Positions 1 through 5,623 of a DNA stretch of 11,783 nt are shown here, piece by piece (position 1 is the stretch's first letter; each line of letters starts with the position of its first letter). Source of the DNA: Bacillota bacterium. Its GTDB lineage: Bacteria; Bacillota_E; RBS10-35; JAJYVN01. The notes under the pieces were generated by a model. The model did no database searches. It saw only the letters and a program-made list of their open reading frames with translations, and was not told the origin of the DNA. The DNA lies in NCBI GenBank assembly GCA_021846605.1, contig JAJZWQ010000103.1, positions 1 through 11,783 on the forward strand, written 5' to 3'. The translations under genes and the position numbers were made by a program.

Positions 1-90
1 CCTGTATTGGCATGAGGTTAATCGCCCAATGTTAAGATGCCATCGAGGCCGGGCTCCGCATGCGGCAGCGGCGCTCCGGCCGGGCAGGGA

Positions 91-109
91 TATACTGCAC
101 GCGGAGGTG
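91..109 (+). promoter_or_regulatory. possible -10 element and ribosome binding site of msrA
   Basis: A TATACT hexamer at 91-96 matches the sigma-A -10 consensus at five of six positions. A GGAGGTG Shine-Dalgarno sequence follows at 103-109, five bases before the ATG at 115. No good -35 hexamer is visible 16-18 bases upstream of the TATACT, so the promoter part is weak. The ribosome binding site is strong and decides the msrA start. If the -10 is real, the transcript would begin almost at the ribosome binding site. Confidence 0.35.
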
Positions 110-114
110 GGCCC

Positions 115-765
115 ATGCGCGGCTTGGGCGGGAGGGCCCTGCCCGTCACCGGCGCCACGGCCTTGCCCGGCCGGGACGGTCCGGCGTTCGCGGTGCCGGA
201 GCGCCACGCGGCGCTGGGCACCCGGATCGTGCCCCCGTTCCCGGAGGGACTCCGGTTGGCCTACTTCGCCATGGGCTGCTTCTGGGGCGCCGAGAGGCTG
301 TTCTGGCGTCTGCCCGGCGTGTACTCGACCGCCGTCGGGTACAGTGGTGGCCTCACGCCCCATCCGACCTACGCCGAAGTCTGTACGGGACGGACGGGGC
401 ACGCCGAAACGGTGCAGGTCGTCTTCGATCCGGCGCTGTGCTCCTACGAGGCGCTTTTGAGGACGTTCTTCGAAGGACATGACCCGACGCAGGGCATGCG
501 CCAGGGCAATGACATCGGCACGCAGTACCGGTCCGCCATCTTCACGGTGGGGGCGCAACAGCAGGGCCAAGCCCAGCGGACCCGCGACGCCTATCAGGCG
601 GCCCTGGCGACGACCATACGGCGGCCGATCACGACCCAGATCGTCGCGGCGGGACCCTTCTATTACGCCGAACCAAATCACCAGCAGTATCTGCATACGC
701 AGCCGGACGGCTACTGCGGACTGGGCGGCACCGGCGTCGCCTGCCCCACAGCGGTGGTGGACTGA
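115..765 (+). CDS. msrA: peptide-methionine (S)-S-oxide reductase MsrA
   Basis: This cytoplasmic repair enzyme reduces the S-epimer of methionine sulfoxide, free or in proteins, back to methionine using thioredoxin. The 216-residue product has the family's GCFWG motif with the catalytic cysteine at residue 55. It also has the GY(S/T)GG, NPTY-like (HPTY) and GTQYRS blocks, and a C-terminal [13 protein letters not shown] tail carrying the two recycling cysteines, 201 and 210. It resembles the long Escherichia coli-type MsrA (about 212 residues) with an ALPGR segment before the core, so it should use the three-cysteine relay. The start is the ATG at 115 because GGAGGTG precedes it; the open frame extends upstream to 37 but that part is low-complexity and lacks family similarity. 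No MsrB domain is fused. It converges with zapA, with 46 bases between the stop codons. Confidence 0.95.
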   Translation: MRGLGGRALPVTGATALPGRDGPAFAVPERHAALGTRIVPPFPEGLRLAYFAMGCFWGAERLFWRLPGVYSTAVGYSGGLTPHPTYAEVCTGRTGHAETVQVVFDPALCSYEALLRTFFEGHDPTQGMRQGNDIGTQYRSAIFTVGAQQQGQAQRTRDAYQAALATTIRRPITTQIVAAGPFYYAEPNHQQYLHTQPDGYCGLGGTGVACPTAVVD

Positions 766-787
766 TCCTCGCGCCAGCCGCGGAGTA

Positions 788-823
788 CCGGCATTGCCGG
801 CTCCGGCGGCGTCAGGCGCCGCC
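788..823. terminator. hairpins between convergent msrA and zapA
   Basis: Two GC-rich hairpins lie between or at the ends of the convergent genes. The first is CCGGC/GCCGG at 788-792 and 796-800 with a 3-base loop. The second is GGCGGCG/CGCCGCC at 805-811 and 817-823 with a 5-base loop, and it overlaps the zapA stop codon. Neither has a T-tract on either side, so they may slow or end transcription but are not textbook intrinsic terminators. Confidence 0.3.
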
Positions 824-1141
824 CTCGGCGCGTGCGGGCGGGGTGCCAGATTCGCGACGTTGCCCCCACTGGCGCTCCACCAAGGTCAACACGCGCTGGT
901 GCTGCTCCTTCAGCCGGGTCAACTCGTCCGCCAGGCGCAGGGCGACCAGGATCGCTACCTGGGCCTGCGTCATGCGGGGGCTTGCCCTGGCGACCTCCTC
1001 CATCTGCGCGTTGACGCTTTGAGACAGCTGCTGCAGGTAGGAAGCCGGTTCCTCCCCGCGCAAGGCGCACTCGACACCGCCGATCCGCACGCTGATCCGC
1101 GTCAGGTGACGCTCTCCGCCCGCTCCATCTGTTACGCCCAT
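812..1141 (-). CDS. zapA: cell division protein ZapA
   Basis: ZapA binds FtsZ and promotes bundling of protofilaments in the cytokinetic ring. The 109-residue product matches the Firmicutes-type family: an N-terminal beta segment (about residues 14-27, RISVRIGGVECALRG) is followed by a helix with the family's YLQQL...VN pattern. A second long amphipathic helix (about 58-90, TQAQVAILVALRLADELTRL) would form the dimer/tetramer coiled coil. The tail after about residue 92 is Gly/Pro/Ala-rich and probably disordered. I chose the ATG at 1139-1141, preceded on the minus strand by GAGGGGGG; an upstream TTG at 1162 is possible but lacks support. It lies 24 bases after the stop of the ABC-F gene on the same strand, so the two are probably co-transcribed. 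A FtsZ partner is not in the window. Confidence 0.85.
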   Translation of the reverse strand: MGVTDGAGGERHLTRISVRIGGVECALRGEEPASYLQQLSQSVNAQMEEVARASPRMTQAQVAILVALRLADELTRLKEQHQRVLTLVERQWGQRRESGTPPARAEGGA

Positions 1142-1165
1142 GCGCGCCCCCCCTCGACACAACCC

Positions 1166-3076
1166 TCAGGGGCTTCTGCTGGGCGCTGTCGATTCCTGCG
1201 CCCGCGCCTGGGCATCCGCCTCCCGCTCCCAGTCGGCGTAGAGCGCCTCCAACTCCGCCTTGGCCCGCTCATAGTCCCGCACCACCTGCGCGGCGACGCC
1301 GCCCTCCTGGTAAAGCGCGGGCTCGGCCAACCGGGCGCCCAGCCGCTCGACCGCCTCTTCGGCCGAGGCAATGCGCTGCTCGATGTCGTTGAGGCGCGCC
1401 TGGCGGCGCCGCGCCTCGCGGTCGGACCGCGGCGCCGGCCGCGATGGTTTGACCTCCGGGTCTGGGGGTGGGGTGCTCTGGCCTTGGCGGGCGGCCAGGT
1501 AGGCGGCGTAGCCGCCGGGGATATCCTCGACGCGTCCATCATGCAACCACCAGACGCGTGTGCACAGGCGTTCCAGGAGGTAGCGATCGTGGCTGACCAC
1601 CAGGAGGGTCCCGCTGAACCCAGCCAGCGCCTGCTCCAACGCCTCGCGGTTGGGGATGTCCAGGTGGTTGGTCGGCTCGTCGCACAGCAGCACATTGGCG
1701 CGCTCCAGCGTCAGGAGACAGAGTAGGAGGCGGTTTCGCTCGCCACCGGAGAGGTCCCCCACGCGGCGGAAGACGGTGTCGCCGCGAAACAAGAACCGCG
1801 CCAGGAGGTTGCGGGCCTCGGCGGCCCCCAGTTCGGCGCCGGCGTCCAGCACGTTCTCCAGCACCGTGGCCTCGTCGTCGAGGCCGGCCATGTCCTGGCG
1901 GAGCCAGGAGACCTCCACGCCGTGCCCCCAGTAGGCGCCACCGCCGTCCGCCGCTTCCTCGCCGGCCAGGATGCGCAGGAGGGTGGTCTTGCCCGCGCCG
2001 TTTTCCCCGACGATGCCCACGCGTTCGCCCCGGCGGACGATCGCCTCCCAGGGCCCGAACAGCCGCCGCCCCCCATAGCCCTTGGCCAGCCCCTCGACGC
2101 TCAGGACCTCCCGGCCGCTTGCTCCCCGCGGGTCCAGACGCAGGTCCGAGGCGCGCAACTCGGCCGGTCCCGCGGTTGGCTGGTTCTGGCGCAGGCGGTC
2201 CAGGCGGTGCTGCCGGCTGCGCGCCTGGCGCGCGAGGTTGCCGGCGCGGTACCGGTCCACGAACGCCTGCAGCCGCTCCTCCTCAGCCTGCGCGCGCGCC
2301 CGTTCCTCTTCCGCCTGGACCGCGCGCTCGGCGCGCAGGCGGACGTAGGCGCTGTAGTTACCGGGATAGCTCTGGACCCCCTGAGGGGTGAGTTCCAGGA
2401 CGCGCGTGGCCACCCGATCCAGGAAGTAGCGGTCATGCGAGACCAGGAGCAGGGCGCCATCCCAGCGCACCAGGCGCTGCTCCAGCCACTCGATGCCCGC
2501 GGCGTCCAGGTGATTGGTCGGCTCGTCGGCCAACAAAAGATCGGGCGCGGACAAGAGGAGTCGGCAGAGCCCGAGGCGGACCCGCTGGCCGCCGGAGAGG
2601 CGGTCGACGGGCAACTCCCACAGCTCGGGCGGCAGGCCGAGACCACGCAAGGTGGCTTCGGCCGTATGCTCGCGGTCGTAGCCACCGGCATGCTCAAACC
2701 GGGCCTGCAGCTCACCGAAGGCGGCCAGCGTCCCTTCCGGGACGGGACCTTCCGCCATCCGGGCACCGAGTTCGGCCAGTTGGCGCTCTAACTCGGCCAG
2801 CTCGCGGAACGCGTCCAGGGCTGCGGCGTGGACGGTGCCCGCCGGGAGTTCCGGGTCCTGCGTCAGGTATCCCGCGCGGGCACCTCGCGCCACGGACACC
2901 CGGCCGCGGTCCGGCCGGCTGCGGCCGGCCAGAATCTCCAAGAGGGTGGTTTTTCCCACGCCGTTGGGCCCGACCAGACCGGCACGTTCGCCCCAGGCGA
3001 GCGCAAAATCGACACCGGTGAAGACGGTGAAGGCTCCAAAGCCCTTCTCCAGCCCGGTGGCGTTGACGACCGACAT
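1166..3076 (-). CDS. ABC-F family ATPase (YdiF/Uup-like)
   Basis: ABC-F proteins are soluble twin-ATPase proteins that bind the ribosomal E site and help translation or protect against antibiotics; they have no transmembrane domain. The 636-residue product shows the full layout. Domain 1 has Walker A GPNGVGKT (36-43), signature LSGGQ (160-164), Walker B ending ADE with catalytic Glu185, and switch His214. A charged helical linker covers about 241-300. Domain 2 has Walker A GENGAGKT (357-364), signature LSGGE (442-446), Glu467 and His496. A Pro-rich spacer leads to a C-terminal coiled coil at about 552-625, as in YdiF and Uup. Both sites keep their catalytic residues. The ATG at 3076 has GGGAGG seven bases upstream; the frame stays open to 3265 but that extension is not conserved in the family. 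Whether it is a housekeeping factor or a resistance protein cannot be told from sequence; the coiled-coil tail favours the housekeeping type. It is followed by zapA. Confidence 0.93.
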   Translation of the reverse strand: MSVVNATGLEKGFGAFTVFTGVDFALAWGERAGLVGPNGVGKTTLLEILAGRSRPDRGRVSVARGARAGYLTQDPELPAGTVHAAALDAFRELAELERQLAELGARMAEGPVPEGTLAAFGELQARFEHAGGYDREHTAEATLRGLGLPPELWELPVDRLSGGQRVRLGLCRLLLSAPDLLLADEPTNHLDAAGIEWLEQRLVRWDGALLLVSHDRYFLDRVATRVLELTPQGVQSYPGNYSAYVRLRAERAVQAEEERARAQAEEERLQAFVDRYRAGNLARQARSRQHRLDRLRQNQPTAGPAELRASDLRLDPRGASGREVLSVEGLAKGYGGRRLFGPWEAIVRRGERVGIVGENGAGKTTLLRILAGEEAADGGGAYWGHGVEVSWLRQDMAGLDDEATVLENVLDAGAELGAAEARNLLARFLFRGDTVFRRVGDLSGGERNRLLLCLLTLERANVLLCDEPTNHLDIPNREALEQALAGFSGTLLVVSHDRYLLERLCTRVWWLHDGRVEDIPGGYAAYLAARQGQSTPPPDPEVKPSRPAPRSDREARRRQARLNDIEQRIASAEEAVERLGARLAEPALYQEGGVAAQVVRDYERAKAELEALYADWEREADAQARAQESTAPSRSP

Positions 3077-3569
3077 GCGTGCCCTCCCGTGTGCGTGTAT
3101 GCCGCCCTCCGGCACGGCGCGCGTCCCCCGGAGTTCGAAGCCGGGCACCCCGGCGTCCGGGTTCAGTGGGGCCGAAGCTCGCTGGGCCAGGCGGCTGCCG
3201 TCCGCGACCAGATGCGGGCACCGGTCGGACCGGACGTCCTGTGGGTGCAGGACCCCGCCCCCCACCTGGCCGGCGACCTGCTGCAGCCCTGGACGATCTG
3301 ATCCGGGCCTTCGGATACACCCTGCCCGGCTGCTTGGCGCGCAGAGCCAGGGTGGCAGATCTACAGACTACCGCGCTCGGCCGCCACCGGAGCGTATATG
3401 GTCGACGCGGGCATGGTCAACGCGGCCCAGGCCTTACCACCGGCCCCGCCTACACGGCAGAGCGACGGCCGCGCTCTGGGACCGAATGACCCAGGGCGGC
3501 ATTGTTGGCGGGCAGCTCTCCCGGTGGTGGTGGATCGCGGCACGGCGCATGGCGCGCGCGCTGCCGCCC
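3077..3569. other. gene-free interval upstream of the ABC-F operon
   Basis: No credible gene is seen in these 493 bases. Small open frames on the minus strand (3361-3543, 3434-3616) and plus strand (3079-3489) have no recognisable product, start signal or family pattern. The interval contains a sigma-A-like promoter pointing toward the ABC-F gene and several GC hairpins, such as GCCGGG/CCCGGC at 3140-3145 and 3149-3154 and CCGGT/ACCGG at 3221-3225 and 3229-3233. It may be the long leader of the ABC-F transcript, or contain remnants of a lost gene. Confidence 0.5.
3393..3420 (-). promoter_or_regulatory. sigma-A-like promoter of the ABC-F/zapA operon
   Basis: Read on the minus strand, TTGACC (3415-3420) lies 16 bases before TATACG (3393-3398). 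The -35 matches five of six consensus positions and the -10 four of six. Transcription would start near 3386 and run left to the ABC-F start codon at 3076, giving a leader of about 310 bases. It is the best promoter match in the interval, but the assignment is inferred. Confidence 0.4.
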
Positions 3570-4526
3570 TCAGTAGCCTTGGAGTTGGTCGACGACGTGC
3601 CAGAGTGGCTGGCCATCCAGGTAGCGCCGCAGGTTCTGCGCGAAGATGGCGGCGACGCGGTCCTGGTTCTTCGGGCTGGCCCCTGAGGTGTGCTGCGTCA
3701 GGATCACGTTGTCCATGGTCCAGAGGGGATCATCGGGCGGCAGCGGATCCGGATCGGTCACGTCCAGGCCCGCGCCGGCCAAGCGTCCGTCGCGCAGTGC
3801 TTCCGTCAAGGCACGGCCATCGATCGTCGCGCCCCCGCCCACGTTGTAGACATAGGCGTCCGGCCGGATCAGGGCGAACTCCGGATCGCCGATGAAGCCG
3901 CGGGTCCCCTGCGTCAGCGGCAGGGTCACGGCGATGTGGTCGGCCAAGGGCAACTGTTCGCGCAGGCGGTCCACGCCGACGACCAGCGTGGCGCCCTCGC
4001 AATCCAACTCGGGACGGCGGCGGAGGCCGATCACGCGCATCCCGACGCCCGCCGCCTTGCGGCAGAGCGTGCCGCCCACGTCGCCCAGCCCGCAGATCAG
4101 AAGCGTCTGGCCCTGCAGTTCAAACTTCTCGCGCACGACGCGCTGCCCCACCTGCTCGCGTCTGGCGCGCGCCTCCACCAACTGCGGCATGCGCACGGCA
4201 AAGGCGAACATCATCGCCAGCACCAATTCGGCCATGGGCGCCCCCTGGGCGCGTGCGTTCGTAAGGATGACGCCCCGTTCCCGGAACTCCGAGAACAGCA
4301 GGTGGGAAACCCCAGAGGTACCCGCCTGCAACCAACGCAAGCGGACGGCCTGGGTCACGGCCTCACGGGGCAGGGCGTTGGCAAGCATGATATCGGCGGC
4401 AGCCGCGGCAGCGGCGACCTCGACCGGCTCCTGGCTGAACGTGAAGCGCGCCTCGGGGAATTCGCGCTGCAGGCGGTCCTCCCACGCGGGGCCCACATCG
4501 ATGGTCACCAGGATGGAAGCGTTCAT
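3570..4526 (-). CDS. D-2-hydroxyacid dehydrogenase family protein
   Basis: Family members reduce 2-oxoacids to D-2-hydroxyacids, or the reverse, with NAD(P)H in the cytoplasm. The 318-residue product has the usual length and fold order: N-terminal catalytic segment, nucleotide-binding domain with GLGDVG (146-151), then the C-terminal part with LTQH (His279). Two active-site positions are unusual. The block that normally reads NVGRG reads NVGGG, so the substrate-binding arginine is Gly231 (codon at 3834-3836). The glutamate that normally precedes PLP is Asp260 (DVTDPDPLP). The histidine is kept. Arginines after the second strand (GLRRRPE, 168-173) hint at NADPH use. The substrate is not identifiable. 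The start is the ATG at 4526; an upstream TTG at 4556 in the same frame is possible. It lies downstream of the DUF2231 gene on the same strand (114-base gap) and may share its transcript. It may be a low-activity or non-catalytic relative. Confidence 0.85.
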   Translation of the reverse strand: MNASILVTIDVGPAWEDRLQREFPEARFTFSQEPVEVAAAAAAADIMLANALPREAVTQAVRLRWLQAGTSGVSHLLFSEFRERGVILTNARAQGAPMAELVLAMMFAFAVRMPQLVEARARREQVGQRVVREKFELQGQTLLICGLGDVGGTLCRKAAGVGMRVIGLRRRPELDCEGATLVVGVDRLREQLPLADHIAVTLPLTQGTRGFIGDPEFALIRPDAYVYNVGGGATIDGRALTEALRDGRLAGAGLDVTDPDPLPPDDPLWTMDNVILTQHTSGASPKNQDRVAAIFAQNLRRYLDGQPLWHVVDQLQGY

Positions 4527-4601
4527 CCCACACCCCCGTTTGCCCGCTTCGCCCAAGGCCCGGCGGCTCCTCCCGGCGGGTGCGGCACGGGGACGCGCCG
4601 G

Positions 4602-4613
4602 GCGGCCGGCCGC
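4602..4613. repeat. 12-base GC palindrome between the DUF2231 and dehydrogenase genes
   Basis: GCGGCCGGCCGC is a perfect 12-base palindrome inside the very GC-rich 114-base gap after the DUF2231 stop codon. It could add to RNA structure at the end of the DUF2231 message. In DNA this GC-rich such palindromes are expected by chance, so no function is claimed. Confidence 0.25.
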
Positions 4614-4640
4614 GCTCCCGCCGGGCGCGCCCGTTCTGGC

Positions 4641-5159
4641 TCAGGCGGGAGGCTGCCTGGTTACCCCCAAGACCCCGACACCGTAATGGTAGACCATCTC
4701 GCCGCCTAACCGGCCGGTCAGGGTGACAAACACAGCCGCGGCGAGAACGAAGAGGGCGGAAATGAGGCCACCCTGACCCCGGCCCCACAGCCCCCAGCGC
4801 TGGCCCTTCGGAAAGCGCCCGGCCATGTGCGCCAGCCAGGCCGCTCCCGCGCAGAGGCCGGTCAGTATGGCCAATGTCTGATGGCGCTCCAGGATCACGC
4901 TTGTGGTTGCGGTCCAATGGACGGATTGCTCCGAGATGAAGCCAGCCGTCATCGTGACGATGATGGCCACACATGAGAGGGTGACGGTCCAGAAGGCGGC
5001 GCGCGGCAGGAAGCCCTCCTTGCGCCAGCGCAACGCCAGGAACTCCAGGGGCACGGCGATGTATAGCAGCGCAATCGGGAAATGCAGAATCATGGGGTGG
5101 ATCGTGGCCGGCAGGCGCTTGGCAAGCGCGCGGGCCACCGTGAACGCGAAAGGCGGCAT
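4641..5159 (-). CDS. DUF2231 family membrane protein
   Basis: This is an integral membrane protein of the DUF2231 family, whose function is not established; family members are often described as putative heme-binding membrane proteins because of conserved histidines. The 172-residue product has four likely membrane helices at about residues 24-44, 56-76, 93-113 and 129-149. The family hallmarks are present: IHPMILHFPIAL (His21, His26) at the start of helix 1, ERHQTLAI (His93) at helix 3, and GGEMVYHYGVGV (His158) after helix 4. No cleavable signal peptide is apparent. I chose the ATG at 5159, where the family similarity begins, preceded on the minus strand by AGGGGAGAG. The frame stays open upstream to 5465, but that extension overlaps the divergent control region and looks non-coding. 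The DUF call is firm, the biochemical role unknown. Confidence 0.85.
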   Translation of the reverse strand: MPPFAFTVARALAKRLPATIHPMILHFPIALLYIAVPLEFLALRWRKEGFLPRAAFWTVTLSCVAIIVTMTAGFISEQSVHWTATTSVILERHQTLAILTGLCAGAAWLAHMAGRFPKGQRWGLWGRGQGGLISALFVLAAAVFVTLTGRLGGEMVYHYGVGVLGVTRQPPA

Positions 5160-5229
5160 CTGGAGACTCTCTCCCCTCTTGGTCCTCCCGTCGGGCCAGG
5201 TCAGCTTGTCCGACACAAAAGCCAGGTGC

Positions 5230-5258
5230 ACTCTACGCCATCGGCCACGGCTCGGCAA
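5230..5258 (-). promoter_or_regulatory. candidate promoter of the DUF2231 gene
   Basis: On the minus strand TTGCCG (5253-5258) is separated by 17 bases from TAGAGT (5230-5235). Each hexamer matches the sigma-A consensus at four of six positions. It sits about 70 bases upstream of the DUF2231 start codon and is divergent from the pheST promoter. The match is moderate and could be coincidental. Confidence 0.3.
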
Positions 5259-5292
5259 TCGGCTCCCAGCTTCGCGCTTGCACCCGCCATCC

Positions 5293-5322
5293 TTGACTTG
5301 CCCCCCGCCTGGACCGTAGAGT
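5293..5322 (+). promoter_or_regulatory. sigma-A-like promoter of the pheST operon
   Basis: TTGACT at 5293-5298 (five of six consensus positions) is followed after 18 bases by TAGAGT at 5317-5322 (four of six). Transcription would begin near 5329, just ahead of the first pairing element of the T-box leader at 5336. This is where the promoter of a full-length T-box transcript should be. Confidence 0.6.
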
Positions 5323-5330
5323 ACCGGCAA

Positions 5331-5605
5331 GCTTTGACGGAGCGTGGCCGTGCGCGCAATCGTCCGCAATAGGGAGCCAGGGGGCGGCACATGCCGGCTG
5401 GAACCCCCGGGCCGGACGCGGGCAAGGCCCCTTCCCTCCTGAGCCGTCGCCTGAAGCCGCCTCAAGGTGGTAGGGTCGGCCGCGCCCCGGCGTTACGGGG
5501 CAGTCCGGGCAGCAAGCCCGGCGTCACGAGCCCCGGCGCTGCCGGGGATCGAGGGGTGGTACCGCTGCTAAGGCCCCCTGTCCCAACTGGGACAGGGGGT
5601 TTGGT
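5331..5605 (+). promoter_or_regulatory. T-box riboswitch leader of pheST
   Basis: T-box leaders bind a specific tRNA and choose between terminator and antiterminator according to whether it is charged. The conserved T-box, AGGGGTGGTACCGC, is at 5552-5565. In the antiterminator form GGGG (5553-5556) pairs with CCCC (5575-5578) and GC (5564-5565) with GC (5573-5574), leaving the seven-base TGGTACC bulge whose TGGT can pair with the NCCA end of uncharged tRNA. That pairing competes with the terminator. Stem I evidence: GACGG/CCGTC (5336-5340, 5444-5448), CGTCCG/CGGACG (5361-5366, 5413-5418), an AGGGAG AG-bulge-like strand at 5371-5376, and a distal helix GGGGG/CCCCC (5380-5384, 5404-5408) with a GCTGGAA terminal-loop segment. 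Three GC hairpins follow at 5484-5501, 5505-5521 and 5531-5547. The only Phe codon on the 3' side of stem I is TTC at 5432-5434, a tentative specifier. The downstream genes make tRNA(Phe) the expected ligand. Confidence 0.88.
5574..5602 (+). terminator. T-box attenuator terminator
   Basis: A perfect 11-bp stem, CCCCCTGTCCC (5574-5584) with GGGACAGGGGG (5589-5599), closes a four-base AACT loop and is followed by TTT and then GGTGT. The U-tract is short, which is common in GC-rich genomes with very stable stems. Its 5' arm also supplies the CCCC needed for the antiterminator, so the two structures exclude each other. It ends just before pheS. Confidence 0.85.
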
Positions 5606-5623
5606 GTGTACGGGGGTGGTGCG

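Noticed and set aside
37..114. N-terminal extension of msrA to an ATG at 37
   Set aside because: The extra 26 residues are Gly/Ala/Pro-rich and unconserved, while the ATG at 115 has a strong GGAGGTG ahead of it.
479..1726. 415-codon plus-strand frame across msrA, zapA and the ABC-F gene
   Set aside because: It crosses three real genes, two of them antisense, and its translation is low-complexity with no family pattern.
1922..2791. 289-codon plus-strand frame inside the ABC-F gene
   Set aside because: Antisense to conserved ABC-F motifs; no independent coding signal.
3131..3147. GTTCGAAG flanked by CCGG and CCGGG, resembling a tRNA T-arm
   Set aside because: The stem does not pair correctly around a seven-base loop and no acceptor, D or anticodon arms can be built.
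3361..3616. Two overlapping minus-strand frames of 60 codons between the dehydrogenase and ABC-F genes
   Set aside because: One starts at GTG and the other overlaps the dehydrogenase; both lack a ribosome binding site and any known pattern.
3690..4709. 339-codon plus-strand frame opposite the dehydrogenase gene
   Set aside because: The minus-strand frame has a complete, recognisable dehydrogenase; this one is its mirror image with no domain.
5160..5465. Upstream extension of the DUF2231 gene, adding about 100 residues
   Set aside because: It would run antisense through the pheST promoter and T-box stem I, has no family similarity, and the ATG at 5159 has its own ribosome binding site.
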